A stretch of 29,237 nucleotides of DNA from an uncultured Collinsella sp. GTDB lineage: Bacteria; Actinomycetota; Coriobacteriia; Coriobacteriales; Coriobacteriaceae. The position numbers and the translations under genes are program-made. This document shows positions 1 to 6,577 of this stretch, one piece after another. Positions within the stretch are counted from its first letter, which is position 1, and every line of letters starts with the position of its first letter. The DNA is taken from NCBI GenBank assembly GCA_900754275.1, contig CAAECF010000023.1:1-29237 (forward strand), given 5' to 3'. Below the pieces are notes generated by a model, which saw nothing but the letters and a program-made list of their open reading frames with translations, searched no databases and was not told the DNA's origin.

Positions 1-97
1 CCCGCCAGAGCGGCAATCTGCCTTTCAACTTCGGCGGCATGACCAGAAGGTCAATGCCGCCTCGTTTCAAGGCACCTTGCTCGCTCTGGCGGGTTTT
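1..97. repeat. Structured repeat family 1, copy A (nested hairpin)
   Basis: A 12-bp outer stem joins 1-12 (CCCGCCAGAGCG) to 82-93 and is followed by TTTT. An inner hairpin pairs 33-44 with 49-61 around an AGAA loop with one bulged A at 53. The same architecture and loop recur at 3228-3327 with different but still complementary stems, which supports an RNA or DNA structure. Similarity between the two copies continues about 50 bp downstream. The element may extend left of the window. It resembles the kind of element catalogued as conserved Collinsella RNA motifs, but identity with any of them cannot be confirmed here. Confidence 0.75.
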
Positions 98-133
98 CGC
101 TGACTTTGCCAAGGCATCGGCGTCGCCTTTGTT

Positions 134-178
134 GGCACTTGGGGACGTTCCTTTTGTGTCGGCACTTGGGGACAGTCC
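134..178. repeat. REP-like GGCACTTGGGGAC repeats (two tandem copies)
   Basis: GGCACTTGGGGACGTTCC at 134 and GGCACTTGGGGACAGTCC at 161 are near-identical short repeats. Variants occur again around 3380-3530 and 16579-16617. Short dispersed GC-rich repeats of this kind are often REP sequences mobilised by RAYT (Y1) transposases. No such transposase is in the window, so the assignment is inference. Confidence 0.6.
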
Positions 179-233
179 TTATGTCAAGAGATTGGTGCAA
201 GAGGGATAGGTTGCCTTGCGTCGATCTAAATAG

Positions 234-298
234 GTTGCGGTGAGATAGTTCTTGAATTGGCCTTATTGAGGACTAAACAGGAACTATCTCACCGCAAC
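234..298. repeat. Structured repeat family 2, copy 1 (18-bp inverted repeat)
   Basis: GTTGCGGTGAGATAGTTC at 234-251 is perfectly complementary to 281-298, with a 29-nt loop that may hold a small CCT/AGG hairpin. Sister copies at 6500-6562 and 9796-9864 keep the stem with paired substitutions (GAGATAG/CTATCTC here, GGAATAG/CTATTCC in copy 2). It lies 28 bp past the stop codon of the minus-strand coiled-coil gene, so it may act as that gene's terminator. Confidence 0.75.
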
Positions 299-325
299 TG
301 CGTTGAACGTTTTTTGGCAACTGGT

Positions 326-2089
326 TTACTTGCTCGCGAAGAGCCAGACCAGGATGATCGCTAGAATCACGGCGACGATGCAGACGATGGCACCGGTGAA
401 TTTGATGCGTGAGTCGCGGGTGCGCTCTCGTACGTCATCCTCGGTAGCCTCGAGCTGGGCCACTTCGCGCTCGGTTTCGGCGTGTTCGGCTTTGTCTCGG
501 GCCAAGGATCCTGCAAGCGACTCAGTGATCTCTGGGTGGTCGTGCACCTCGGTCGCCTGTTCGATGATCGACTGCGCATGTGCGGCATCTGCTTGGGCGT
601 TGGCGATGCTCTGCTCCTGGTCGCGGCGTGCCTTGTCCTCGGCAGTGACCTTCTCGCGCAGTTCGCGCTGACGAGTCGCGGCGGCTGTCTTCGCCGTCTG
701 CAGCTCGTCGCGCGCGGCATCGGCTTCGGTCGTCGCGGCTTGGTGCGCGCGTTTTGCGTCGGCGATAGGGGCTTGAGCCTGCTCGACGGCCTGCTCGGCT
801 GCGGCAAGCGAGTGCTCAAGGTCGGCGGTGATGCGCGGGACATCTTCTTCGGCTTTACGCAGGGCATCTGCCGTGTCGGAAATCTGCATCGAGAGCTCAC
901 TGGTGCGCACCGTATAGTTGGCGGGATTTGCCGAGGGATTGCGTTGCAGCTCGGCATACTCATGGCGCAGCGTCTCGAGCTGGGCGCGCGTGGCGTCGAC
1001 GGTTTGTTGTGCGGCCGCAATGCCGGCGTCTCGCTCGGCCTTCACCTTGTCGCGGATGCGCTTGGAATCCTCAAGACGTCGAACGAGGCGGTTGCCGGTC
1101 TCGCGAGAGCTCGCCTCGCGGGCCTCCACGGCGTCGAGCGCGGCCTTCAGGCGGAGCTCAGTCGCGTCATCCTCTGTCTTCATTTGTTCGAGCTGACCAT
1201 TGAGCTCTGTCGCTTTGGCGGCGTGGGCATCACGGTCAATCTCGGCTGCCGCAGCGGTCTTTTGCGCTGTGGCGATCGCCTGACGCTGGTCGGCGACGAT
1301 CTGGTCGTAGCGGCCTGCGATATCCTGGCGCGTCTCGAGTTCCTCGGCCTGATCGGCAATGCGCTGCTCAAGTTCGGCCAGGTGGGCGCGGGCATCGGCA
1401 AGTGCCTTTTTCGCGGCGTTCATCTCGCGCATGGCCGAGGCGCCCTGGGCGATAAAGGTGCCCACGGCGTTCGCAGTGTTCGAGACAGCGGTCCCCAGAT
1501 CGCGGCTCGCGGCGGAGGAGTGCGGGGCGGTCGGGCGAGCGGTGTCGGCAGCGTCCGCATCGGCAGCCTGCGGCACGGCGATATTGCCGGTACCGCCCTC
1601 GATCACAGAAAAGCCTGCTGCGTGCGGGTCGACCGCATCGGCGCCAATCGTGGGATGCTCGAGCTGCAGAAACGAGGGCATGGTGCTGCCCTGGTCGGCA
1701 ACCGGAGTCTCGCCGGGTACAAAGGTCGAGGCCGCCTCGGCGGCCTCCTCTTCCTCGGCGTCAACGTCAGCGTCGGCCACGGCGTCTTTCATCGCTTTGA
1801 CGGCATCCATCATGGAGTCCATGACGGCGTCGAGCTCTTCTTCCGAAGAAACCTCGATAGGGCCCGCAGCTTGCGGAGCAGCATCCTGTACAGGGGCGTC
1901 GTCCTGAGCGGGCGCATCGTCATTTTGCTCGCCTGCATCTTCGGCGCCGGGGGTTTCCGCCGTAGCGCTTTCGTCCAAGATGGGGTCGTCGAGGTCAATA
2001 TCATCGCAGGTCACAGCGTCAGCATCTGCGGTGACGTCTGCGGAATCATCAATATGCTGTTGAGTCTGGGGGTCCAGCTCGTCTGTCAT
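326..2089 (-). CDS. Tail-anchored coiled-coil membrane protein of unknown function
   Basis: This 587-aa protein has no recognised enzymatic domain. Residues 1 to about 190 are acidic, Ala/Asp/Pro-rich and probably disordered. From about 200 to 555 it is Ala, Glu, Gln and Arg rich with heptad character, predicting a long coiled coil. It ends in one hydrophobic segment (FTGAIVCIVAVILAIILVWL) preceded by Arg/Lys and followed by only a few residues, so the bulk should be cytoplasmic and tail-anchored. The ATG at 2089 was chosen because GAGGAG lies 9 nt upstream; a second ATG two codons earlier (2095) is only 3 nt from it, and an open frame to 2212 lacks a ribosome site. A scaffold or envelope-organising role is possible but is inference. 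Confidence 0.75.
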   Translation of the reverse strand: MTDELDPQTQQHIDDSADVTADADAVTCDDIDLDDPILDESATAETPGAEDAGEQNDDAPAQDDAPVQDAAPQAAGPIEVSSEEELDAVMDSMMDAVKAMKDAVADADVDAEEEEAAEAASTFVPGETPVADQGSTMPSFLQLEHPTIGADAVDPHAAGFSVIEGGTGNIAVPQAADADAADTARPTAPHSSAASRDLGTAVSNTANAVGTFIAQGASAMREMNAAKKALADARAHLAELEQRIADQAEELETRQDIAGRYDQIVADQRQAIATAQKTAAAAEIDRDAHAAKATELNGQLEQMKTEDDATELRLKAALDAVEAREASSRETGNRLVRRLEDSKRIRDKVKAERDAGIAAAQQTVDATRAQLETLRHEYAELQRNPSANPANYTVRTSELSMQISDTADALRKAEEDVPRITADLEHSLAAAEQAVEQAQAPIADAKRAHQAATTEADAARDELQTAKTAAATRQRELREKVTAEDKARRDQEQSIANAQADAAHAQSIIEQATEVHDHPEITESLAGSLARDKAEHAETEREVAQLEATEDDVRERTRDSRIKFTGAIVCIVAVILAIILVWLFASK

Positions 2090-2228
2090 AGGCATGTGCT
2101 CCTCATCGTTGTTTGTCACCCTATGATAAAGTCTCGCGCCGACATCCCGCGCGCTGCAGCAAAGTTTCAAAACGTGTTCGATGGCTCGCGTCGATAGCAA
2201 AAACTCGGCCACTTTATCCAGTTTGTAC

Positions 2229-2383
2229 TTGACAATCCCTTCGCCGAAAGACGTTATGCCGTTCGCCTGCCGAGGCCTTTTCTTTTCACTTGAACCCGTT
2301 AAAGTTGCATTTCAGCTTTTGTCGCGTTTATTTGGATGCGCGCAGTCGGCGGGTGCACCCGTCGCGATTTGAAAGGACTTTAT
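2229..2383 (+). promoter_or_regulatory. Leader and possible promoter region of the short-chain dehydrogenase
   Basis: A perfect TTGACA lies at 2229-2234 but has only weak -10 matches near 2253-2259. A second candidate is TTGCAT (2305-2310) with a 17-bp spacer to TTATTT (2328-2333). AAAGGA at 2372-2377, 6 nt before the ATG, is the ribosome site. The core promoter is therefore uncertain. Confidence 0.3.
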
Positions 2384-3184
2384 ATGGGACTTTTCACTGG
2401 TAAGACCGTGATCGTCACCGGCGGCGGCAAGGCCACGCTCAAGGACGGCTCCGCTGGCTCCATCGGCTACGGTATCGATATCGCTTTTGCCAAGGAGGGC
2501 GCAAACCTCGTCATTACCGGCCGCAACGTTGCCAAGCTCGAGGCCGCCAAGGAATCCCTCGAGGCCGAGTACGGTGTCAAGGTTTTGCCTGTTCAGGCCG
2601 ATGTTTCGGCTGGTCAGGACAACGAGGCTGTCGTCCAGAACGTCATCGACAAGGCTATTGAGGAGTTCGGCCGCATCGACGCCGTCGTCAACAATGCTCA
2701 GGCCAGCGCCTCGGGCGTGACCATTGCCGATCACACCATGGATCAGTTTAACCTGGCCATTTACTCTGGCCTGTATGCCACCTACCTGTACATGCAGAAG
2801 GCCTACCCGCACCTGAAGGAGACCAAGGGCTCCGTGGTCAACTTTGCCTCGGGCGCCGGCCTGTTTGGCAACTACGGCCAGTGCAGCTATGCCGCTGCCA
2901 AGGAGGGCATCCGCGGTTTGACTCGCGTTGCCGCCAACGAGTGGGGCAAGGACGGCATCAACGTCAATATCGTTTGCCCGCTTGCTTGGACCGCTGCGCT
3001 CGAGAACTTCCAGGATGCTTATCCCGAGGCGTTCAAGGCCAACGTCCACATGCCACCGGCGGGTCACTACGGCGACGTCGAGAAGGAAATCGGCCGCGTG
3101 GTCGTTCAGCTCTGCGGCCCCGACTTTAAGTACATGAACGGCGAGACCGTCACCCTCGAGGGTGGCATGGGCCAGCGTCCGTAG
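2384..3184 (+). CDS. Short-chain dehydrogenase/reductase, probable 12-alpha-hydroxysteroid dehydrogenase type
   Basis: This 266-aa classical SDR should be a cytosolic NAD(P)-dependent alcohol/ketone oxidoreductase. The Rossmann glycine motif is TGGG (residues 12-15) followed after an insertion by GSIGYG (25-30). TGRN at 45-48 after beta-2 suggests NADP(H). The usual NNAG is NNAQASASG (103-111). The catalytic Ser156 (NFASG) and Tyr169-x3-Lys173 (SYAAAK) are intact. NNAQASASG, IYSGLYAT, GQCSYAAAKEGIRG and the C-terminal LEGGMGQRP closely match what I recall of clostridial bile-acid 12-alpha-HSDH, so a secondary bile-acid role is likely but inferred from memory. It is not the shorter, different 7-beta-HSDH of Collinsella. 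The glycine loop carries about 8 extra residues compared with the clostridial enzyme. The gene is monocistronic, with AAAGGA 6 nt before the ATG. Confidence 0.85.
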   Translation: MGLFTGKTVIVTGGGKATLKDGSAGSIGYGIDIAFAKEGANLVITGRNVAKLEAAKESLEAEYGVKVLPVQADVSAGQDNEAVVQNVIDKAIEEFGRIDAVVNNAQASASGVTIADHTMDQFNLAIYSGLYATYLYMQKAYPHLKETKGSVVNFASGAGLFGNYGQCSYAAAKEGIRGLTRVAANEWGKDGINVNIVCPLAWTAALENFQDAYPEAFKANVHMPPAGHYGDVEKEIGRVVVQLCGPDFKYMNGETVTLEGGMGQRP

Positions 3185-3186
3185 GA

Positions 3187-3214
3187 GTTACGCGGTTTTA
3201 CCAAACCGCGTAAC
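3187..3214. terminator. 12-bp hairpin after the dehydrogenase gene
   Basis: GTTACGCGGTTT at 3187-3198 pairs perfectly with 3203-3214 around a 4-nt loop, starting 3 nt after the stop codon. There is no following T-run, so it is a stable 3' end or a weak terminator rather than a canonical one. Confidence 0.5.
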
Positions 3215-3227
3215 GGGCCGACGCTGC

Positions 3228-3327
3228 GCGGTCACCAGAGCGACAACTTGTCATTCAAAGAGGGCGGCATGACCAGAAGGTCTATGCCGTCCTCTTTTCA
3301 TGCCAATTTGTTCGCTCTGGTGACCGC
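3228..3327. repeat. Structured repeat family 1, copy B
   Basis: A perfect 16-bp outer stem joins 3228-3243 to 3312-3327. An inner 14-bp stem (3257-3270 with 3284-3297, one G-T pair) continues through GACC/GGTC to an AGAA loop at 3275-3278, with one bulged T at 3283. Relative to copy A the outer stem changes CCCGCCAGAGCG to GGTCACCAGAGCG with matching changes opposite. The copies share the same orientation and bracket the coiled-coil and dehydrogenase genes. Homology continues to about 3390. Confidence 0.75.
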
Positions 3328-3372
3328 TCGCTGATGTTGTCAGAGCATCGGCGTTACCTTGACTGTTGGATG

Positions 3373-3531
3373 TAGTCGTTGGGGACGTTCTTAAATGACT
3401 AGTCGAAAGGGACACTCTTGCCGGCACTTGGGGACAGTCCCTGAGTGCCGGCAGATTGGGGCGCTCATTTGCAAGATGGCGCTGAAGACTGTCCCCAACG
3501 TCTAGTCGTTTAAGACTGTCCCCAACGACTA
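3373..3531. repeat. Cluster of REP-like repeats with a 30-bp inverted repeat
   Basis: The 30-bp segment 3373-3402 (TAGTCGTTGGGGAC...) is an inverted copy of 3502-3531 with three mismatches. Between them lies a 9-bp stem, GCCGGCACT (3420-3428) with AGTGCCGGC (3444-3452), enclosing GGGGACAGTCCC. GACTGTCCCCAACG occurs at 3487 and 3514. Together with 3185-3372 this accounts for the gene-free stretch before tgt. The layout resembles a BIME-type cluster of REP units; the mobility mechanism is inference. Confidence 0.65.
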
Positions 3532-3605
3532 CCCAACGACTAGCGCGGGAACCTGATCCTAATGCACTAGTTTCTGTCGAGTCGGTGCTTCTTGCGGGTT
3601 GCCCG

Positions 3606-3639
3606 TATAATGGTTTGCGTATGAACCGCAACCAAGGAG
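3606..3639 (+). promoter_or_regulatory. tgt promoter -10 and ribosome binding site
   Basis: A perfect TATAAT at 3606-3611 lies 37 nt before the ATG, with only weak -35 matches near 3582-3588. AAGGAG at 3634-3639 has a 9-nt spacer and fixes the tgt start. Confidence 0.55.
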
Positions 3640-3648
3640 TTCCAGTTT

Positions 3649-4788
3649 ATGGACCAGAACCTTTTTAAATTCGACCTGATTGCCGAGGATCCGACGACGC
3701 ACGCGCGTGCCGGCGTACTGCACACCCCGCACGGCGACATCGAGACGCCGATTTTTATGCCCGTGGGCACCAAGGCAAACGTCAAGGGCATTCCTACCGA
3801 GACTGTCAAGAAGCTCGGCGCCCAGATCGTGCTCGCCAATACCTATCATCTGTCCATGCGTCCCGGCGAGGATACCATCGCCGAGCTGGGCGGCCTGCAC
3901 AAGTTCATGAACTGGCACGGCCCCATCCTCACCGACTCGGGCGGTTTCCAGGTCTTCAGCCACAACGATGCCGTCAAGCTCACCGATGAGGGCGTGCGCT
4001 TTATCGTCAACGATTACGACGGCCGCCACGTGTTTTGGACGCCCGAGGACAACATGGAAATCGCCATGAAACTCGGCTCCGATATCTGCATGCAGCTCGA
4101 CCAGTGCCCGGGCTATCCCGCCACGCGCGCCTACGTTGAGCGCGCCGTTGAGCTGTCGAGCATGTGGGCCGAGCGCTGCTATAAGGCGCATACCCGCGAT
4201 GACCAGGCGCTCTTTGGCATCGTTCAGGGCGGCATGCACCTGGATCTGCGCCTGCGCTCGCTGCGCCATCTGGAGGAGTGCGGCGACTTCCCGGGCTATG
4301 GTATCGGTGGCTATTCGGTGGGCGAGGATCACGAGACCATGTTCGAGACCCTGGCGCCGCTCGTGAGCGAGTACATGCCCAAGCATAAGCCGCGCTACCT
4401 GATGGGTGTCGGCAACCCGACCACGCTCGTGCGCGGCGTTGGCGTGGGCATCGACATGTTTGACTGCGTGCTGCCGACGCGCACCGGCCGTATGGGCACG
4501 GCATTCTCCAGCGAGGGTCGCCTCAACTTCCGCAACGCTCGCTTTGCGCACGACGACGGTCCCATCGATCCCACCTGCACCTGCCCGGTGTGCACGGGCG
4601 GTTACAGCCGTGCGCTCATCCGTCACATGGTCACGCAGAAGGAGATGCTCGGCGGCATTCTGCTTTCGATGCACAACATCTACTACCTGCTCAACCTTAT
4701 GCAGCGGGCCCGCCAGGCCATTATCGAGGGCCGCTACGGCGCGTTCGTGAGCGACTGGATGAACAGCCCTGCGGCGGTGGATTACTAA
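3649..4788 (+). CDS. tgt: Queuine/preQ1 tRNA-guanine transglycosylase
   Basis: This 379-aa enzyme exchanges the wobble guanine of GUN-anticodon tRNAs for preQ1 (bacterial type) in the queuosine pathway, in the cytosol. The general-acid/base Asp lies in ILTDSGGFQVFS, substrate binding in GYGIGGYSVGE, and the nucleophile Asp in GIDMFDCVLPTR. The C-terminal zinc site is CTCPVC followed by the His of LLSMHNIYYL. Length is normal for the family. AAGGAG 9 nt upstream sets the start. No other queuosine gene is nearby, so it stands as a single-gene unit. The family assignment is secure; whether the substrate is preQ1 or salvaged queuine cannot be read from the sequence. Confidence 0.96.
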   Translation: MDQNLFKFDLIAEDPTTHARAGVLHTPHGDIETPIFMPVGTKANVKGIPTETVKKLGAQIVLANTYHLSMRPGEDTIAELGGLHKFMNWHGPILTDSGGFQVFSHNDAVKLTDEGVRFIVNDYDGRHVFWTPEDNMEIAMKLGSDICMQLDQCPGYPATRAYVERAVELSSMWAERCYKAHTRDDQALFGIVQGGMHLDLRLRSLRHLEECGDFPGYGIGGYSVGEDHETMFETLAPLVSEYMPKHKPRYLMGVGNPTTLVRGVGVGIDMFDCVLPTRTGRMGTAFSSEGRLNFRNARFAHDDGPIDPTCTCPVCTGGYSRALIRHMVTQKEMLGGILLSMHNIYYLLNLMQRARQAIIEGRYGAFVSDWMNSPAAVDY

Positions 4789-4937
4789 GAGCAGCACGGG
4801 CGCTTGCAGAGCGCGGGCAACGGCAAGGGGCGAGCGCCGGCCGGTCATCACGTTTGCTAACACCGCTTGCGCGACCGATGACCGATAGCTTGCAAGCACT
4901 TGATGCATCGTGGGTACCATACCGAATAGTTGATGTT

Positions 4938-4986
4938 CGGGCGGGTGTTTGGCGCACAGCGTCGACCCCGCCCGTTTTTCTTTTTC
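4938..4986 (+). terminator. Intrinsic terminator or attenuator between tgt and the LOG-family gene
   Basis: CGGGCGGG at 4938-4945 pairs with CCCGCCCG at 4967-4974, followed by TTTTTCTTTTTCTC. It ends only about 15 nt before the next ATG, leaving no room for a promoter, so transcription of the downstream gene must cross it. The leader upstream holds further complementary segments (CGGTCATC near 4843, GATGACCG near 4877). Confidence 0.75.
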
Positions 4987-5001
4987 TCGATAGGAGTACC
5001 C

Positions 5002-5760
5002 ATGATTAAGAATGAGAACGTCGAGGGCGAGCCTGCCTACGACGAGACGTACCGCCGCGGCCCCGTGGTCATGCGCGGCCCCATGATTCCTAAGGACAAC
5101 ACCTACGCCAACCTGCTGGCGCCCGAGGACTCGACCGACTGGCTGCATGCCGACCCGTGGCGCGTGCTGCGCATTCAGGCAGAGTTTGTCGATGGTTTTG
5201 GCGCGCTTGCCGAGCTTGGACCTGCGGTGACCATCTTCGGTAGCGCCCGCACGCCCAAGACCGATCCGCTCTACAAGGCGGCGCGTACCGTCGGGCGCAA
5301 GATCGCGCAACGTGGCGTGGCGGTCATCACCGGTGGCGGCCCCGGCATCATGGAAGCGGCCAACAGGGGAGCGGCGAGTGTCAACGGCAAGTCAGTTGGC
5401 CTAGGCATTGAATTGCCGCACGAGCAGGGGCTCAATAAATACGTGAACCTCGGCATGGACTTCCGCTACTTCTTTGTGCGCAAAACCATGTTCGTTAAGT
5501 ACAGCTCGGGCGCCATCGTATTTCCCGGCGGCTTTGGCACGCTCGACGAGATGTTCGAGGTTCTCACGCTGGTGCAGACGCACAAGGTCAAGCGCATGCC
5601 GCTCGTGCTGGTGGGCACCGAGTACTGGCAGGGCCTATTCGACTGGCTCAACGGCCCGGTGATGAGCACCGGTATGATTAGCCCGCTCGATCCGGATCTG
5701 GTACACATTACCGACGACCTCAACGAGGCCGTTGACATTGCGCTCAGCGGGCTGATGTAG
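5002..5760 (+). CDS. LOG-family nucleoside 5'-monophosphate phosphoribohydrolase-like protein
   Basis: This 252-aa Rossmann-type protein belongs to the LOG/TIGR00730 family, once called lysine decarboxylase. Members hydrolyse the N-glycosidic bond of nucleotide monophosphates to free base and ribose 5-phosphate. The two hallmarks are GGGPGIMEAANRG and PGGFGTLDEMFE (family PGGxGTxxE), with Arg residues in DFRYFFVRKTMF. The first 60 or so residues precede the core, making it longer than the shortest LOG proteins. The ATG at 5002 was chosen for TAGGAG at 4991-4996; an open frame reaches back to 4930 but crosses the terminator hairpin. The substrate (cytokinin-like, purine or pyrimidine nucleotide) cannot be assigned. 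Confidence 0.88.
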   Translation: MIKNENVEGEPAYDETYRRGPVVMRGPMIPKDNTYANLLAPEDSTDWLHADPWRVLRIQAEFVDGFGALAELGPAVTIFGSARTPKTDPLYKAARTVGRKIAQRGVAVITGGGPGIMEAANRGAASVNGKSVGLGIELPHEQGLNKYVNLGMDFRYFFVRKTMFVKYSSGAIVFPGGFGTLDEMFEVLTLVQTHKVKRMPLVLVGTEYWQGLFDWLNGPVMSTGMISPLDPDLVHITDDLNEAVDIALSGLM

Positions 5761-5783
5761 ATCAATCGTGCCCACGCGACATG

Positions 5784-5833
5784 AATACGCATGGCAATCT
5801 GATGTTATCTAACATCAGATTGCCATGCGTATT
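5784..5833. promoter_or_regulatory. 24-bp perfect inverted repeat, probable toxin-antitoxin operator
   Basis: The arm 5784-5807 is perfectly complementary to 5810-5833 with a 2-nt loop. The right arm ends 3 bp before TATACT (5837-5842), so it covers the -35 region of the toxin-antitoxin operon. RelB-type antitoxins autoregulate by binding such palindromes. It also lies 24 bp past the LOG-gene stop and could double as a terminator, but no T-run follows. Confidence 0.6.
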
Positions 5834-5836
5834 GGG

Positions 5837-5867
5837 TATACTGGTGTAAAAGACGAGGGCGAGGAGG
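5837..5867 (+). promoter_or_regulatory. Toxin-antitoxin promoter -10 and ribosome site
   Basis: TATACT at 5837-5842 is a good -10 hexamer. No clear -35 is visible because the inverted repeat occupies that position. GAGGAGG at 5861-5867 lies 6 nt before the antitoxin ATG. Confidence 0.5.
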
Positions 5868-5873
5868 TCGCAA

Positions 5874-6173
5874 ATGTCTACAGCAACAGTTAAGCCTACG
5901 ACGGTTCGAATCGAAGAGGGGCTCAAGGAGCAGGCGACTGAGTTCTTGGATTCGGTCGGCCTCAGCCTCAATTCCTATCTCAATCTTGCTGTTCGGCAGC
6001 TGGTAAATCAGCGAAAGATTCCTTTTGAGATTGTAGGAAGGGCGGAGGTGCCCAACGAGGTGACGAGGCGCGCCATGGTGATCGCCGAGGCTCATGAGCT
6101 GGGGATTTTGCCGGACGATAGCCTGTCATTCAATAACGCTGATGAGCTTATGTCATTCCTCGATGAGGAATAG
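5874..6173 (+). CDS. RelB/DinJ-family antitoxin
   Basis: This 99-aa protein begins with a ribbon-helix-helix domain. TTVRIEEGLKEQATEFLDSVGLSLNSYLNLAVRQ (split here by family knowledge into strand, helix A and helix B) fits RelB/DinJ, and the short motif IPFEI follows as in DinJ proteins. The acidic C-terminal half (ILPDDSLSF, ELMSFLDEE) should wrap the partner toxin. The role is neutralising the downstream RelE/YafQ-like RNase and repressing the operon from the 24-bp inverted repeat upstream. The start follows GAGGAGG by 6 nt. The toxin gene begins 2 nt after this stop, typical of translational coupling. GC is a little below that of neighbouring housekeeping genes, consistent with horizontal movement of such modules. 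Confidence 0.9.
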   Translation: MSTATVKPTTVRIEEGLKEQATEFLDSVGLSLNSYLNLAVRQLVNQRKIPFEIVGRAEVPNEVTRRAMVIAEAHELGILPDDSLSFNNADELMSFLDEE

Positions 6174-6175
6174 CG

Positions 6176-6484
6176 ATGTTCGAGATTAAAGTCGAGGCTC
6201 AATTTAAGGTGGACTACAAACGAACGATGCGCATGCATCCGCAGCTAAAAAGTGAGTTTAAAGCGGCGGTTGCAGAGCTTGTGGCTCATGGGTCACTTCC
6301 GGCGGAGTATGGCGCCCACGAGCTCTCAAACCCGGGCGGAAACTACAACGGCCACATCGATTTCCACCTATCCGATGGCTTGGTCGATGTGGTCGTTCTT
6401 TATCTTCCCCATAAGACTAACCCAGTGATTAGGCTGGTGAGAATGGGCACTCATCAGGAACTGTTTCAGGGTCCGCTGGGCTGA
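6176..6484 (+). CDS. RelE/YafQ-family mRNA interferase toxin
   Basis: This 102-aa RelE-fold protein is the probable ribosome-dependent mRNA endonuclease of the pair. Family features seen are FKVDYKRTMR near the N-terminus, YGAHELS, NGHIDFHL (matching YafQ GxxDxH), VVVLYL and the C-terminal GTHQELFQ, which carries the conserved His and Phe of YafQ. The region after DFHLSDG is VDVVVLY instead of the common DWLLIY, so the conserved Trp neighbour is absent and the active-site surface is slightly divergent. Length is usual (about 90-100 aa). It starts 2 nt after the antitoxin stop. RelE versus YafQ subgroup is inference from motif spacing. Confidence 0.88.
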   Translation: MFEIKVEAQFKVDYKRTMRMHPQLKSEFKAAVAELVAHGSLPAEYGAHELSNPGGNYNGHIDFHLSDGLVDVVVLYLPHKTNPVIRLVRMGTHQELFQGPLG

Positions 6485-6499
6485 TCGCCGATTTCTAAG

Positions 6500-6562
6500 T
6501 TGCGGTGGAATAGGGATTGATTTGCGGCTGATAAGCCAAAAACAGTTCCTATTCCACCGCAA
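6500..6562. repeat. Structured repeat family 2, copy 2
   Basis: TTGCGGTGGAATAGG at 6500-6514 is perfectly complementary to 6548-6562. Inside is a small hairpin, GGCT (6526-6529) with AGCC (6534-6537) and a GATA loop. It lies between the convergent 3' ends of the toxin gene and the degV-like gene, so it may terminate both. Stem substitutions relative to copy 1 are paired. Confidence 0.75.
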
Positions 6563-6577
6563 GTGGTAAAGGTGCCC

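Noticed and set aside
482..2197. 571-codon open frame on the plus strand opposite the coiled-coil gene
   Set aside because: It lacks a ribosome site and recognisable motifs; its length follows from high GC and the Ala-rich composition of the real minus-strand gene.
2384..3184. Assignment of the dehydrogenase as Collinsella 7-beta-HSDH
   Set aside because: The remembered 7-beta-HSDH has a different N-terminus and lacks NNAQASASG and the GMGQRP end; the 12-alpha type fits much better.
3559..5310. 583-codon minus-strand frame opposite tgt and the LOG gene
   Set aside because: It runs through a terminator and two well-supported genes, with no family match.
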